From Curtobacterium sp. MCSS17_008 (lineage in GTDB: Bacteria; Actinomycetota; Actinomycetes; Actinomycetales; Microbacteriaceae): DNA of 64,000 nucleotides. The DNA lies in assembly GCF_003234185.1 (NCBI RefSeq), contig NZ_QKSM01000003.1, positions 233,615-297,614 on the forward strand, in the 5' to 3' direction. This document shows positions 43,251 through 53,762 of the stretch, piece by piece. Below the pieces are notes generated by a model. The model worked only from the letters and a program-made list of their open reading frames with translations. It ran no database searches and was not told where the DNA came from. The translations under genes and the position numbers were made by a program. Positions within the stretch are counted from its first letter, which is position 1, and the number at the start of each line of letters is the position of its first letter.

Positions 43251-44591
43251 GTGAACCACGACCCGAACAGCACCACCCGCCCGCCCGAGCCCGCCTGGGT
43301 CGAGCACGCGATGTGGTGGCACGTCTACCCGCTCGGCGCGGTCGGTGCCGACGTCCGGCCGACGGCGCCGGTCGACGAGCGCCCTGTGGAGCACCGGCTC
43401 GGACGCCTCGTGCCCTGGCTCGACCACGTGGTCGACCTCGGGCTCAACGGGCTGCTGCTCGGTCCGGTCTTCGCGAGTTCGACGCACGGCTACGACACCG
43501 TCGACCACTTCCGCGTCGATCCGCGCCTCGGCGACGAGTCCGACCTCGACGCGCTCGTCGCGGCCGCGCACGAACGCGGTGTGCGTGTGGTGCTCGACGG
43601 CGTCTTCAACCACGTGGGGCGGGAACACCCGGCGTTCCGCCTGCTCGAGGAACAGGGCCCGGACGCCCCGACCGCCGAGCTGTTCGCCCTCGACCGGTCG
43701 GGCTGGCAGCAGGGGGACCCCGTGCCGGTCGGGAACTTCGAGGGGCACGACATGCTCGTCGCCCTCGACCACGGGGGCCGAGCCGCCGAGGACCTGGTGG
43801 TCGAGGTCATGACCTACTGGCTCGAGCGTGGTGTGGACGGGTGGCGGCTCGACGCGGCCTACGCGGTGCCGCCGGCGTTCTGGGCGCGGGTGCTGCCACG
43901 GGTGCGGGAGCGCTTCCCGGACGCCTGGTTCAGCGGCGAGGTCATCCACGGCGACGCGGCCGCGATCATCGAGTCGTCGACGATGGACTCGACGACGCAG
44001 TACGAGTTGTGGCAGGCGGTCTGGCACGGCATCGCGGACCGCAACTGCTTCGAGCTGGCGCACGCGGTCGAGCGCCACGACGTGTTGCTGGAGACCTTCG
44101 TCCCGACGACGTTCGTCGGCAACCACGACGTCACCCGGATCGCGAGCGCGGTGGGGGAGCGGTTCGCCGGACACGCGGCCGCCGTGCTGTTCACCGTGGC
44201 CGGGACGCCCGTGGTCTACGCCGGCGACGAGTACGGCTGGACCGGGGTGAAGGAGGAGCGCGAGGGCGGCGACGACGCCGTCCGCCCGGAGCTCCCCGCG
44301 TCGCTCCCGGAACCGACGGAGCTGACCCACGCGGTCGAGGCGCTCGTCGCCCTGCGTCGTCGGAACCCCTGGCTGCACCGCGCCCACACCGATGTCGTGC
44401 ACCTGACGAACACCGCGGTCGTGCTGCGGACGGCGACGGCGGACGCGGCGGTGGTGACCGCCCTGAACCTGGCGGACGACCCGGTGCAGGTACCCGCAGC
44501 CGACGCGACGCGTGTGGAAGCGGGCGGGGGCGAGCTGCGGGACGGGACCGTGCGCCTCCCGGCCGCCGGATGGGCCGTCCTGTCGGCCTGA
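43251..44591 (+). CDS. alpha-amylase family glycoside hydrolase (GH13)
   Basis: 446 residues from GTG 43251, 7 nt after CAGCAT. Four GH13 regions: DGVFNHVG, GWRLDAAYAV (nucleophile Asp), WFSGEVIHGD (acid/base Glu) and FVGNHDVTR (Asp). Then AGTPVVYAGDEYGWTG and a short C-terminal beta-domain. No signal peptide and moderate length, so it likely acts on cytoplasmic maltodextrins or trehalose-type sugars rather than starch. Exact subfamily cannot be told. Not in an operon. Confidence 0.9.
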   Translation: MNHDPNSTTRPPEPAWVEHAMWWHVYPLGAVGADVRPTAPVDERPVEHRLGRLVPWLDHVVDLGLNGLLLGPVFASSTHGYDTVDHFRVDPRLGDESDLDALVAAAHERGVRVVLDGVFNHVGREHPAFRLLEEQGPDAPTAELFALDRSGWQQGDPVPVGNFEGHDMLVALDHGGRAAEDLVVEVMTYWLERGVDGWRLDAAYAVPPAFWARVLPRVRERFPDAWFSGEVIHGDAAAIIESSTMDSTTQYELWQAVWHGIADRNCFELAHAVERHDVLLETFVPTTFVGNHDVTRIASAVGERFAGHAAAVLFTVAGTPVVYAGDEYGWTGVKEEREGGDDAVRPELPASLPEPTELTHAVEALVALRRRNPWLHRAHTDVVHLTNTAVVLRTATADAAVVTALNLADDPVQVPAADATRVEAGGGELRDGTVRLPAAGWAVLSA

Positions 44592-44620
44592 CCCGGTCCC
44601 GGGACCCGGCCCGCACGCGA

Positions 44621-44688
44621 CGAGACCCGGGCTGGGCGACATCACCCGCGCGGCGGACCGCGAGATGTGTCGTCCAGCCCGGGTCTCG
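44621..44688. terminator. bidirectional terminator between GH13 and MmsB genes
   Basis: 15-bp outer stem (CGAGACCCGGGCTGG and complement) with further pairing of GCGACAT and ATGTGTCGT inside. It lies between convergent stops at 44591 and 44706. Confidence 0.7.
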
Positions 44689-44705
44689 GGGCCGGGAGGC
44701 GAGCG

Positions 44706-45873
44706 CTACTTGCGCGCGGACGCCGCCCGGCGCTTGTTGAACACGTCGAACGCGACGGCGGCGAGCAGCACCAGGCCCTTGATGAGGGACTGGAACTCGG
44801 TGCCGACACCGAGGATCGACATGCCGTTGTTCAGGATGCCGATGATGAGACCACCGACGATGGCGCCCGGGACGGTGCCGATGCCGCCGGTGACCGCAGC
44901 GCCACCGATGAACACGGCCGCGATCGCGTCGAGCTCGAAGCCGTTGCCGGCGCTCGGCGAGGCGAGGTTGAGCTGACCGGTGAACACCACGCCGGCCAGG
45001 GCCGAGATGACGCCCATGTTCACGAAGAGCAGGAACGTCACGCGCTTCGTCTTCACGCCGGACAGCTGCGCGGCGAGGGCGTTGCCGCCGATCGCGTAGA
45101 TGTGCCGCCCGAAGACCGCGCTCCGCATGACCACCGAGTACACCACGACGAGCAGACCGAGGATGACGAGCACGATCGGGGTGCCGTTGTAGCTGGCGAG
45201 CAGCATCGCGACGTAGATGACGAGCGCGACGCCGAAGGCGAGCTTGACGATGAACCAGGCGAACGGCTCGCTCTCGAGCTGGTACTTCCGCCGGGTCGCA
45301 CGCCCGCGGAAGGCCACGACCACCATGATCGCCGCCGCGGCGATGCCGAGGATCATCGTGAGCGGCTCGTAGCCCGAGGTGCCGAAGGAGGGCAGGAAGC
45401 CGGAGCCGAGCGAGCGGAAGCCGTCCGGGAAGGGCGAGATCTGCTGGTTCTGCAGGGCGATCTGGGCGGCACCGCGGAAGGCGAGCATGCCGGCCAGCGT
45501 CACGATGAACGCCGGGATCCCGAAGTAGGCGATCCAGAAGCCCTGCCAGGCACCCACCAGGGCGCCGATGACCAGGCACAGGACGACGGCGACGGGCCAG
45601 GGGAGGCCCCACTGCGTGATCATGACGCCCGCCATCGCGCCGGTGAAGGCGACGACCGAACCGACCGACAGGTCGATGTGACCGGCGATGATGACCATCA
45701 CCATGCCGATGGCGAGGATGAGGATGTAGCTGTTCTGGACGATCAGGTTGGTGACGTTGATCGGGGCCAGCGTGATGCCGCTCGTCGTCACCTGGAAGAA
45801 GATGACGATGACGATCAGCGCGATGAACAGGCCGATCTGTCGGAGCTGCCCGGTGAGGTAGCTGGCGGCGGAC

Positions 45874-45887
<14 letters not shown>
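44706..45887 (-). CDS. mmsB: multiple-monosaccharide ABC transporter permease
   Basis: 393 residues, about 10 membrane helices, BPD_transp_2 family. [38 protein letters not shown] is the diagnostic permease segment; [26 protein letters not shown] and [23 protein letters not shown] follow. It starts inside the end of the ATPase gene (14-bp overlap). Third gene of chvE-mmsA-mmsB; imports arabinose, xylose, galactose or glucose in characterised relatives. The operator upstream points to arabinose. Confidence 0.93.
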
Positions 45888-47424
<1,537 letters not shown>

Positions 47425-47469
47425 CTGGGACCGCCTTTCCGTCGTCCGCGCGTGTGCGCGGGTGCAGAC

Positions 47470-47510
47470 GGACCGGAGGCGCGGTGCGGGGTGCACCGCG
47501 CCTCCCGTCC
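47470..47510. repeat. GGACcGGAGGC-family inverted repeat between chvE and mmsA
   Basis: 18-bp arms (GGACCGGAGGCGCGGTGC and partner, one mismatch) in the leader between the binding-protein stop (47572) and the ATPase start. Its place is typical of hairpins that keep binding-protein mRNA more abundant than permease and ATPase mRNA. Confidence 0.65.
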
Positions 47511-47571
47511 TGTGGGTGGTTGCGACCGAGTCGCTCCTGCGGCCGACGTGCGTCGGCCGCAGGTGGGGTCG

Positions 47572-48705
47572 TTACTTGAGGTCGGCCTCGGTGTAGTAGC
47601 CCGAGTCGATGAGGACCTTCTCGTAGTTGTCCTTCGTCACGACGGTCGGCTGGAACAGGTAGGTCGGGACGACCTTGACCTTGTTGTCGTAGGTCTTCGT
47701 GTCGTTGACCTCGGGCTCCTTGCCCGCGAGCAGGTCCTCAGCCATCTGCGCGGACTTCTCGGCCAGCTGGCGCGTGTCCTTGTAGATGGTGGAGTACTGC
47801 TGGTCGTTCACGATCGACTTGACCGACGCGGCCTCGGCGTCCTGCCCGGTGATCACCGGGAGCGGACGGTCGGACGAGCCGTAGCCCGCGCCCTGCAGAG
47901 CCGAGATGATGCCGATCGACATGCCGTCGTAGGGCGAGAGCACGCCGTCGAGCTTCGTGCCGCCGGAGTACGACTTGGCGACGAGGTTCTGCATGCGGGC
48001 CTTGGCGGTCGCCGGGTCCCACTGCTGCGTGGCGGCCTGCGTGAAGCCGTCCTGGCCGGAGCCGATCGTCAGCGTGCCGTCCTCGATGTACGGCTTGAGG
48101 GTCTTCATCGCGCCGTTGAAGAAGAACGTGGCGTTGTTGTCGTCGGGCGAGCCGGCGAACACCTCGATGTTGAACGGACCCTTCTCGTCGGTCTCCTCGC
48201 CGTTCTCGTCGAGGACGCCGAGCCCGGTGAGCAGGGAGTTCGCCTGGTCGACGCCGACCTTCTCGTTGTCGAACGACACGTAGTAGTCGACGTTCTCGTT
48301 CCCGGTGAGCAGACGGTCGTACGAGATCACCTTGATGCCGGCCTTGGCGGCGGCGTCGAGCTGGTCGGAGAGCGAGCCGCCGTCGATCGACGCGACGATG
48401 AGGACCTTCGCGCCCTTCGTGATCATGTTGCTGACCTGCTGGACCTGCTGCGGGATCTTGTTGTCCGCGTACTCGAGGTCGACCTTGTAACCGGCCTCCT
48501 CGAGGTCGCTCTTGACGGCGTCGCCGTCCTTGATCCACCGCTCGGAGACCTTGGTCGGCATGGCCACGCCGACCAGGGCGCCCTTGTTCGCGTCGCCGCC
48601 GTCGCCGCCGCCCTCGGTGGACGCACGGCCACCGGCCGAGCACGCTGCCAGGGAGAACGCGATGCCGAGGGCCGCGACCCCCGCGATGATCCTGCGCTTC
48701 ATCAT
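47572..48705 (-). CDS. chvE: multiple-monosaccharide ABC transporter substrate-binding lipoprotein
   Basis: 377 residues; ATG at 48705 and 48702 are both possible. Lipoprotein signal (FSLAAC, Cys 22), a Gly/Asp-rich linker, then a ChvE-type fold: [84 protein letters not shown] and [29 protein letters not shown]. It binds free monosaccharides outside the membrane. The promoter carries the arabinose operator GTGAGCGCTCAC. Confidence 0.94.
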   Translation of the reverse strand: MMKRRIIAGVAALGIAFSLAACSAGGRASTEGGGDGGDANKGALVGVAMPTKVSERWIKDGDAVKSDLEEAGYKVDLEYADNKIPQQVQQVSNMITKGAKVLIVASIDGGSLSDQLDAAAKAGIKVISYDRLLTGNENVDYYVSFDNEKVGVDQANSLLTGLGVLDENGEETDEKGPFNIEVFAGSPDDNNATFFFNGAMKTLKPYIEDGTLTIGSGQDGFTQAATQQWDPATAKARMQNLVAKSYSGGTKLDGVLSPYDGMSIGIISALQGAGYGSSDRPLPVITGQDAEAASVKSIVNDQQYSTIYKDTRQLAEKSAQMAEDLLAGKEPEVNDTKTYDNKVKVVPTYLFQPTVVTKDNYEKVLIDSGYYTEADLK

Positions 48706-48784
48706 CGAAGTACCTCTGTTCCTCTCGCGTCGTCCTCGACGCGCTCGGGTGCTGGGGCTGCTGTGCCCCGTGGGATGTGCTCGT

Positions 48785-48796
48785 GTGAGCGCTCAC
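48785..48796. promoter_or_regulatory. arabinose-regulon operator 3
   Basis: Perfect palindrome GTGAGCGCTCAC 80 nt before chvE and 90 nt before the divergent LacI gene. It overlaps a -10-like TATGTG on the minus strand. Confidence 0.75.
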
Positions 48797-48886
48797 ATAC
48801 TGAGGGTTCCGTACCGGGGTGTCAACTCGTCGTGACCGTTTCGGGATCTTCCCTCGCCGACCCGCCCGGACGGTACGCTCGGCGAC

Positions 48887-49936
48887 GTGACGACCACGAC
48901 CGCGCTCGGAGACACCGGCGGCAGACGCCGGAAGGCCCCGACGATCTTCGACGTCGCCGAGCGCGCCGGGGTCTCCCACCAGACCGTCTCCCGCGTGATC
49001 AACGGCGACCCGACCGTGCGCGAGGCCTACCGCTCGCAGGTCGTCGACGCCGTGGCGGAGCTCGGGTACCGCCCCCGTGCCGCCGCCCGGGCGCTCGCCG
49101 GAGGACGCAGCCGCGCGCTCGGCATCATCACCGCGGGCGACGCGCTCTACGGACCGTCGAGCACCGCGGTCGGGTTCGAACGGGCAGCGCGCTCCGCGGG
49201 GTACCACGTGCTGCTCTCGACGCTGCCGGACGACCCGCGCCCGGTCGACCTGTCCGGCGCGCTCACGACGCTGCTCGCGCAGGACGTCGCAGCCATCGTC
49301 CTGGTCGCCGCGGACAACCGGGTGCTCGACGCACTGGCGTCGCTGACCATCCCGGTCACCGTGCCGGTCGTCGTCGCGAACGCGGTCCAGCGCGACGCCG
49401 CTCGGACGCCGTCTGCTCGGACCGTCGCGGCCGTCGCCATCGACCAGGCAGCCGGCACGACGCTCGTCATGGACCACCTGTTCGCGCGCGGGCACCGCCG
49501 GATCGTGCACATCGCGGGGCCGGCGGTGTCGCAGGAGTCCGAGGTCCGCCGCGAGACGTACGCGCGGACGATGCGCGAGGCTGGGCTCGACCCCGTGGTG
49601 CTCGACGGCGACTGGACCCCGGCGAGCGGGTTCGCGGCGGCCCGGTCGATCGACGTGCACGCTGTCGACGCGGTCTTCGCCGGGAACGACCAGATGGCGC
49701 TCGGGGTGCTGCACGCCTTCGCGGAGGAGGGGTTGCGGGTGCCGGACGACATCGCGGTCGTCGGGTTCGACGACATCCCCGAGGCGGCGCACTTCACGCC
49801 GCCGCTCACCACCGTGCGGCAGGACTTCATGGCGATGGGGCAGCGGGTGCTCGAGGCCGTGCGCGCCCTGGTCGAGGGGGAGCCGCGCGACGAGACGCTG
49901 CTGCTGCCCGAGCTCGTGGTGCGCCGCTCGGCCTGA
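48887..49936 (+). CDS. LacI family repressor, likely regulator of the arabinose genes
   Basis: 349 residues from GTG 48887, 7 nt after TACGCT (leaderless). DNA-binding part: APTIFDVAERAGVSHQTVSRVINGDPTVREAYRSQVVDAVAELGYRPRAAARALAGGRSRALGI. Effector domain ends VVGFDDIPEAAHFTPPLTTVRQDFMAMGQRVLEAV. It is divergent from chvE across an operator found at four other arabinose-gene positions, so it is the best candidate to bind GTGAGCGCTCAC. Confidence 0.88.
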   Translation: MTTTTALGDTGGRRRKAPTIFDVAERAGVSHQTVSRVINGDPTVREAYRSQVVDAVAELGYRPRAAARALAGGRSRALGIITAGDALYGPSSTAVGFERAARSAGYHVLLSTLPDDPRPVDLSGALTTLLAQDVAAIVLVAADNRVLDALASLTIPVTVPVVVANAVQRDAARTPSARTVAAVAIDQAAGTTLVMDHLFARGHRRIVHIAGPAVSQESEVRRETYARTMREAGLDPVVLDGDWTPASGFAAARSIDVHAVDAVFAGNDQMALGVLHAFAEEGLRVPDDIAVVGFDDIPEAAHFTPPLTTVRQDFMAMGQRVLEAVRALVEGEPRDETLLLPELVVRRSA

Positions 49937-49994
49937 GGCAGGGCGCGGGTGGTGCCGGCCGCTCTGGTCGCCGGGCCGCCCGGTCGCCCTGGTC

Positions 49995-50249
49995 GCCCGG
50001 GCCGCCGGGGCGCACGGGTCGTTCTCGTCGCACGACGTGCCGCGTGCGGTCGCTCCGGGCGCACGACATGCCGTCCGTCCCGCGTACAGACGGCGTGTCG
50101 TGCGACCAGGGCGGTGCGTGCCGGCCGCCCGGGCCGCCGGGGCGCACGGGTCGTTCTCGTCGCACGACGTGCCGCGTGCGGTCGCTCCGGGCGCACGACA
50201 TGCCGTCCGTCGCGGGTACGGACGGCGTGTCGTGCGACCAGGGCGGTGC
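49995..50249. repeat. two direct 123-bp repeats with GCACGACA hairpins
   Basis: Copies at 49995-50117 and 50127-50249 differ at about 3 positions. Each carries GTCGCACGACGTGCCGCG and a hairpin: GCACGACATGCCGTC pairing with GACGGCGTGTCGTGC. The gap 49937-50254 holds nothing else. Related elements lie at 53525 and 63967. Confidence 0.85.
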
Positions 50250-50254
50250 AGATC

Positions 50255-52306
50255 TCAGCGCGCGAGCGGCAGCCAGACGCGCATCGGCGCGGGGCCGCGG
50301 TTGGCCCACGCGTAGTACGGCACGGCGGTCGCGGTGACGGTCTGCACGTGGTCGTCGCCGGACGGGAGGCCCGTGGCCACGTCTGCCGGACCGGTGGCGG
50401 TTGCCGGGCCTGGGGCGTCTGCCGGACCGGTGGCGGTTACCGGACCGGTGGTGTCGGTGACGCTGGTCGCGTCGGTGACGTGGGACGCGCCTCCCGGCCG
50501 GTGCAGTCGGCGGTACGGCCACGCTGCCTGCTCGTGCTGCGCCGGGGCGTACCCCTGCACGCGCAGGGTGACGACACCGTCGAGCAGGTCGTCGCGACGC
50601 TCCTCGGCGATCGGCGCATCCGGGTCGACGGTGAGGTCGTCGACGGTGAAGCCCTGCTGGTCGGCCTGCTCGACGGCGTACACGAGCGGGCCGCGCTCGA
50701 TCGCGACCTGGCCTCGGGCGGCGTCGATGCGGGGGTCGGCGACGTACCGGTGCGCGGTCGTGTCGAAGGCCAGTTCGACGGTGTCGCCCGCGGCCCACTC
50801 CCGCTCGATGACGTGCAGCGTGCCGGGGGCGGGGCTCGCCTCACCGCCGGCACCGGTGACGGTCGTCGTGTCGGACCAGGCGGGGATGCGCAGGCCGAGG
50901 GCGAGCGGACCGTCCTGCGTGACCGTGACGATCACGTGCCCGTCGTGCGGGTAGCCGGTCTCGACGCGGACCGGGCCGAGGTCGGCGGTGGCGTACTGGT
51001 GGACCTGCAGTCCGCCGTCGGTCGCGGTCGCCAGGTACCCGTCCAGGCTCGCGAACGTCCGCATGATGTTCGGCGGGCAGCACGCGCAGTCGAACCAGCC
51101 TCGGCGGCCGTGGGCGGGGGACCGGTTCTCGTCGCGGTGCGCGCCGTCGCGGTGCTGCAGCGGGTTGACGTAGAAGTACTCCGTGCCCGCCAGGCTCACG
51201 CCCGCGAGGAACGCGTTGACCAGCAGGCGCTCGATCGCGTCCGCGTAGACGGGCTTGCCGGTCGCGAGCAGCAGCCGCCAGGCCCACTGGATGCCGCCGA
51301 TCGCCGCGCAGGTCTCCGCGTAGCCGCGGTCGGTGGGGAGCTCGTACGGGTCGCCGAACGCCTCCCAGTCCCAGCGGGCGCCGAGGCCGCCGGTGATGAA
51401 CGCCTTCGTGGCCGTCATGTCGGCGAACTGACGCTCGCTCGCGGCGAGGAGCTCGGCGTCGCCGGTCTCGATCGCCACGTCGACCGCACCCGCGGCGAGG
51501 TACACGGCGCGGACCGCGTGGCCCTCGACGGTCGTCGCCGCACGCACCGGCACGCGGTCGGAGAAGTACGTCGGCTCGCCGCCGGCGCGCTCGATGATGC
51601 CGTGCCCGCGGGCGTCGACGAACCAGTGCGCGAGGTCCAGGTACGCCCGGTTCCCCGTCTCGCGGTACAGCTCCACGAGCCCCATCTCGACGACGGGGTG
51701 GCCGTCGACGTCCTGGACGTGGTCGTCGCCGGGGCCGAAGGTGGCGACGAGGTGGTCGGCGTTCTTCGTGGCGACGTCGAGCAGGCCGGTGTCGCCCGTC
51801 GCCCGGTGCTGCGCGACCGCGGCCTGGTACAGGTGCCCGGCGCAGTACAGCTCGTGGCTCCACTTCAGGTTGACGTAGCGTTCGCCGTGCCCGCGCACCT
51901 GCTGCACGGAGTCGACGTAGCCGTCCGCCGCCTGGGCCCGGGCGTACAGGTCGGTGACCTCGCGCTGCAGGGTCAGCAGGTCGTCCGCCGGGGCACGGCC
52001 GTACTCCCACGCCACCGCCTCGAGCCACTTCGTGACGTCGGAGTCCATGAAGACCGGGCCGACGGCCTCGCCGGCCTCGTCGCCGGCGGCGATGCGCAGG
52101 TTCCGGAAGTTCCCGGCGTCCCGGAGCCGCTCGTACCCGCTGCGGACGGCGTCGCGCCCGTTGCGGTCCTGGCGCAGCGCCCAGAAGCCACCCGTGATCC
52201 GGGCGTCCCCGCTCGGCAGCGGCCGGAGAACGAGGTGCGCGTCGGCGGTCGGGAGGACCGGGGTCGCGGTGCGTGCGCCGCGGTCGGTCGCGGGCGTGGT
52301 GGTCAT
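50255..52306 (-). CDS. beta-L-arabinofuranosidase, GH127
   Basis: 683 residues from ATG 52306 with AAGGAGG upstream. The (alpha/alpha)6 barrel includes NFRNLRIAAGD, DSDVTKWLEAVAWEYGR and NLKWSHELYCAGHLYQAA. Predicted zinc/thiol site by comparison with Bifidobacterium HypBA1: E331 and C333 (RGYAETCAAIGG) with C409-C410 (FDCACCPPN), one of the Cys pair being the nucleophile; E315 lies in the acid/base region (WEAFGDPYE). Near residues 620-650 there is a low-complexity Thr/Ala/Gly/Pro insert. No signal peptide, so it is intracellular. It is divergent from its own LacI gene across the palindrome GAAAGCGCTTTC. Confidence 0.93.
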   Translation of the reverse strand: MTTTPATDRGARTATPVLPTADAHLVLRPLPSGDARITGGFWALRQDRNGRDAVRSGYERLRDAGNFRNLRIAAGDEAGEAVGPVFMDSDVTKWLEAVAWEYGRAPADDLLTLQREVTDLYARAQAADGYVDSVQQVRGHGERYVNLKWSHELYCAGHLYQAAVAQHRATGDTGLLDVATKNADHLVATFGPGDDHVQDVDGHPVVEMGLVELYRETGNRAYLDLAHWFVDARGHGIIERAGGEPTYFSDRVPVRAATTVEGHAVRAVYLAAGAVDVAIETGDAELLAASERQFADMTATKAFITGGLGARWDWEAFGDPYELPTDRGYAETCAAIGGIQWAWRLLLATGKPVYADAIERLLVNAFLAGVSLAGTEYFYVNPLQHRDGAHRDENRSPAHGRRGWFDCACCPPNIMRTFASLDGYLATATDGGLQVHQYATADLGPVRVETGYPHDGHVIVTVTQDGPLALGLRIPAWSDTTTVTGAGGEASPAPGTLHVIEREWAAGDTVELAFDTTAHRYVADPRIDAARGQVAIERGPLVYAVEQADQQGFTVDDLTVDPDAPIAEERRDDLLDGVVTLRVQGYAPAQHEQAAWPYRRLHRPGGASHVTDATSVTDTTGPVTATGPADAPGPATATGPADVATGLPSGDDHVQTVTATAVPYYAWANRGPAPMRVWLPLAR

Positions 52307-52361
52307 GTCGCCTCCTTGCGATGTGACCGACGGTGCGGTCTGACTGGCCGCCGTCCGTTCG

Positions 52362-52373
52362 GAAAGCGCTTTC
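52362..52373. promoter_or_regulatory. operator of the GH127/LacI pair
   Basis: Perfect palindrome GAAAGCGCTTTC between the divergent GH127 and LacI genes. It differs from the arabinose operator by its flanks but shares the AGCGCT core. For the LacI gene a -10 TATGCT lies at 52424-52429. Confidence 0.65.
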
Positions 52374-52463
52374 TGTGGCAGACGCTACGACAGTGCACGT
52401 CCCCTGCACAAGCCCCGCGTTTGTATGCTCGAGTCGTCGCCCACTGCCGGAAAGGACGTTGCC

Positions 52464-53468
52464 GTGCCGCTCGACCGGAGCAGTCGCCCCGTGCGCATCA
52501 CCGACGTCGCGGCACTCGCCGGGGTGTCCATCGGCACCGCCTCGAAGGCGCTCAACGACACGGGGCAGCTGCGTGACGAGACCCGCCTGCGGGTGAAGGC
52601 CGCCGCCGAGCAGCTCGGGTTCGTCGGCGACGCACGGGCGCGGGCGTTGTCGTCCGGCCGCACCTGGACCGTCGGCATGATCACGACCGACTCGTTCGGG
52701 CGCTTCACGATGCCGGTGCTGCTCGGTGCCGAGGACGCCCTGTCCGCCGGCGAGATGATGGTCCTGGTCTGCGACACCCGCGACGACCACGTGCGAGAGG
52801 CCCACTACCTGCGGTCACTCGTCGCCCGCGGCGTCGACGGCATCGTCGTCACCGGCCGGTCCGCCGACGCACGGCCGCCCATCGACGTGCCGGTGCCGGT
52901 CCCCGTCGTGTACGCGTTGACCCCGTCCACGGATCCGTCCGACGTGTCGATCACCCTCGACGACCCCGCGGGCGCTGCGGCCGCGGCATCGCACCTGCTC
53001 GGGCTCGGGCGCCGACGGGTCGCCGTGGTGACGGGCCCCGCGGATGCCCGCTCCGCGGTGGACCGGGCGCGCGGTGCCGCGGCGGTGCTCGGGGACCGGA
53101 TGGTGTGTGGTCCGGTGCACGGGGAGTGGTCCGAGCGGTGGGGACGGCAGGCCGTCGACCTGCTCGACCGGGGTGCCGTCGCGGTGGACGCGGTCCTGTG
53201 CGGCAACGACCAGATCGCCCGCGGGGTGTGCGATCGGCTGCGTGAGAGCGGTCGGTCGGTCCCGGACGAGGTCGCGGTGACCGGGTACGACGACTGGGAC
53301 GTGCTGGCGCTCGCGAGTCGGCCGCCGCTGACCACGGTCGACATGCGGCTCGACGAGCTCGGTCGCATCGCCGGGCGGGCCCTGCTCGAGCTCGTGGCCG
53401 GGAACCGTCCGGCATCGACCGCCGTGACCCCGTCGCTCGTCGTCCGCGAGAGCACGCTCGGCGCGTAG
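52464..53468 (+). CDS. LacI family regulator beside GH127
   Basis: 334 residues from GTG 52464, which has AAAGGA about 8 nt upstream. The upstream in-frame ATG at 52425 lies in the -10 hexamer and is rejected. Helix-turn-helix: VRITDVAALAGVSIGTASKALNDTGQLRDETRLRVKAAAEQLGFVGDARARALSSGRTW; effector domain ends YDDWDVLALASRPPLTTVDMRLDELGRIAGRALLE. The SIGTASKALN recognition helix differs from that of the 48887 regulator (SHQTVSRVIN), consistent with a different operator. Confidence 0.87.
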   Translation: MPLDRSSRPVRITDVAALAGVSIGTASKALNDTGQLRDETRLRVKAAAEQLGFVGDARARALSSGRTWTVGMITTDSFGRFTMPVLLGAEDALSAGEMMVLVCDTRDDHVREAHYLRSLVARGVDGIVVTGRSADARPPIDVPVPVPVVYALTPSTDPSDVSITLDDPAGAAAAASHLLGLGRRRVAVVTGPADARSAVDRARGAAAVLGDRMVCGPVHGEWSERWGRQAVDLLDRGAVAVDAVLCGNDQIARGVCDRLRESGRSVPDEVAVTGYDDWDVLALASRPPLTTVDMRLDELGRIAGRALLELVAGNRPASTAVTPSLVVRESTLGA

Positions 53469-53524
53469 CCCTGGCGGCGCGTAGCCCCGGCGGCGCAGCT
53501 GGTGCGGCGGCGTCGCGACGGCAG

Positions 53525-53640
53525 CCGCTCGCGGGCGTTCCGGTCGCACGACCCGCCGCTCGCGAGCGTTCTGGTCGCACGACCCGCCGCTCGCGGGGAA
53601 GTCGAGCGGCATGTCCTGCGACCGGGGCGCCCCCCTGAGC
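53525..53640. repeat. GCACGAC repeat element with 31-bp tandem units
   Basis: Two full 31-bp units (53525-53555 and 53556-53586) plus a third partial. GTCGCACGACCCGCCGCTC at 53573 can pair with GAGCGGCATGTCCTGCGAC further on. Same orientation and related sequence to the 49995 repeats; together they bracket the GH127/LacI module. The remainder of the 294-nt gap holds the araB operators. Confidence 0.75.
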
Positions 53641-53700
53641 GGCCCACCCAGCACGGCGCCGGAGGCCCCGGGACGAGCGGCGCGCCGTCGCGTTGCGCGC

Positions 53701-53734
53701 GTGAGCGCTCACGTGCCAGGATGTGAGCGCTCAC
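53701..53734 (+). promoter_or_regulatory. arabinose-regulon operators 4 and 5, araB promoter
   Basis: Two copies of GTGAGCGCTCAC (53701-53712 and 53723-53734), 22 bp centre to centre, that is two helical turns. A -10-like CAGGAT lies between them. Binding of two repressor dimers on one DNA face would occlude the araB-araD-araA promoter. Confidence 0.78.
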
Positions 53735-53762
53735 GCAGGACGACGAGGTCTCGGGAGGACAC

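Noticed and set aside
49995..50249. Tandem repeats as CRISPR or IS ends
   Set aside because: Only two 123-bp copies, no spacers and no transposase frame between or beside them.
52425..52463. Upstream ATG for the LacI gene beside GH127
   Set aside because: It is part of the likely -10 TATGCT; GTG 52464 has a proper ribosome site.
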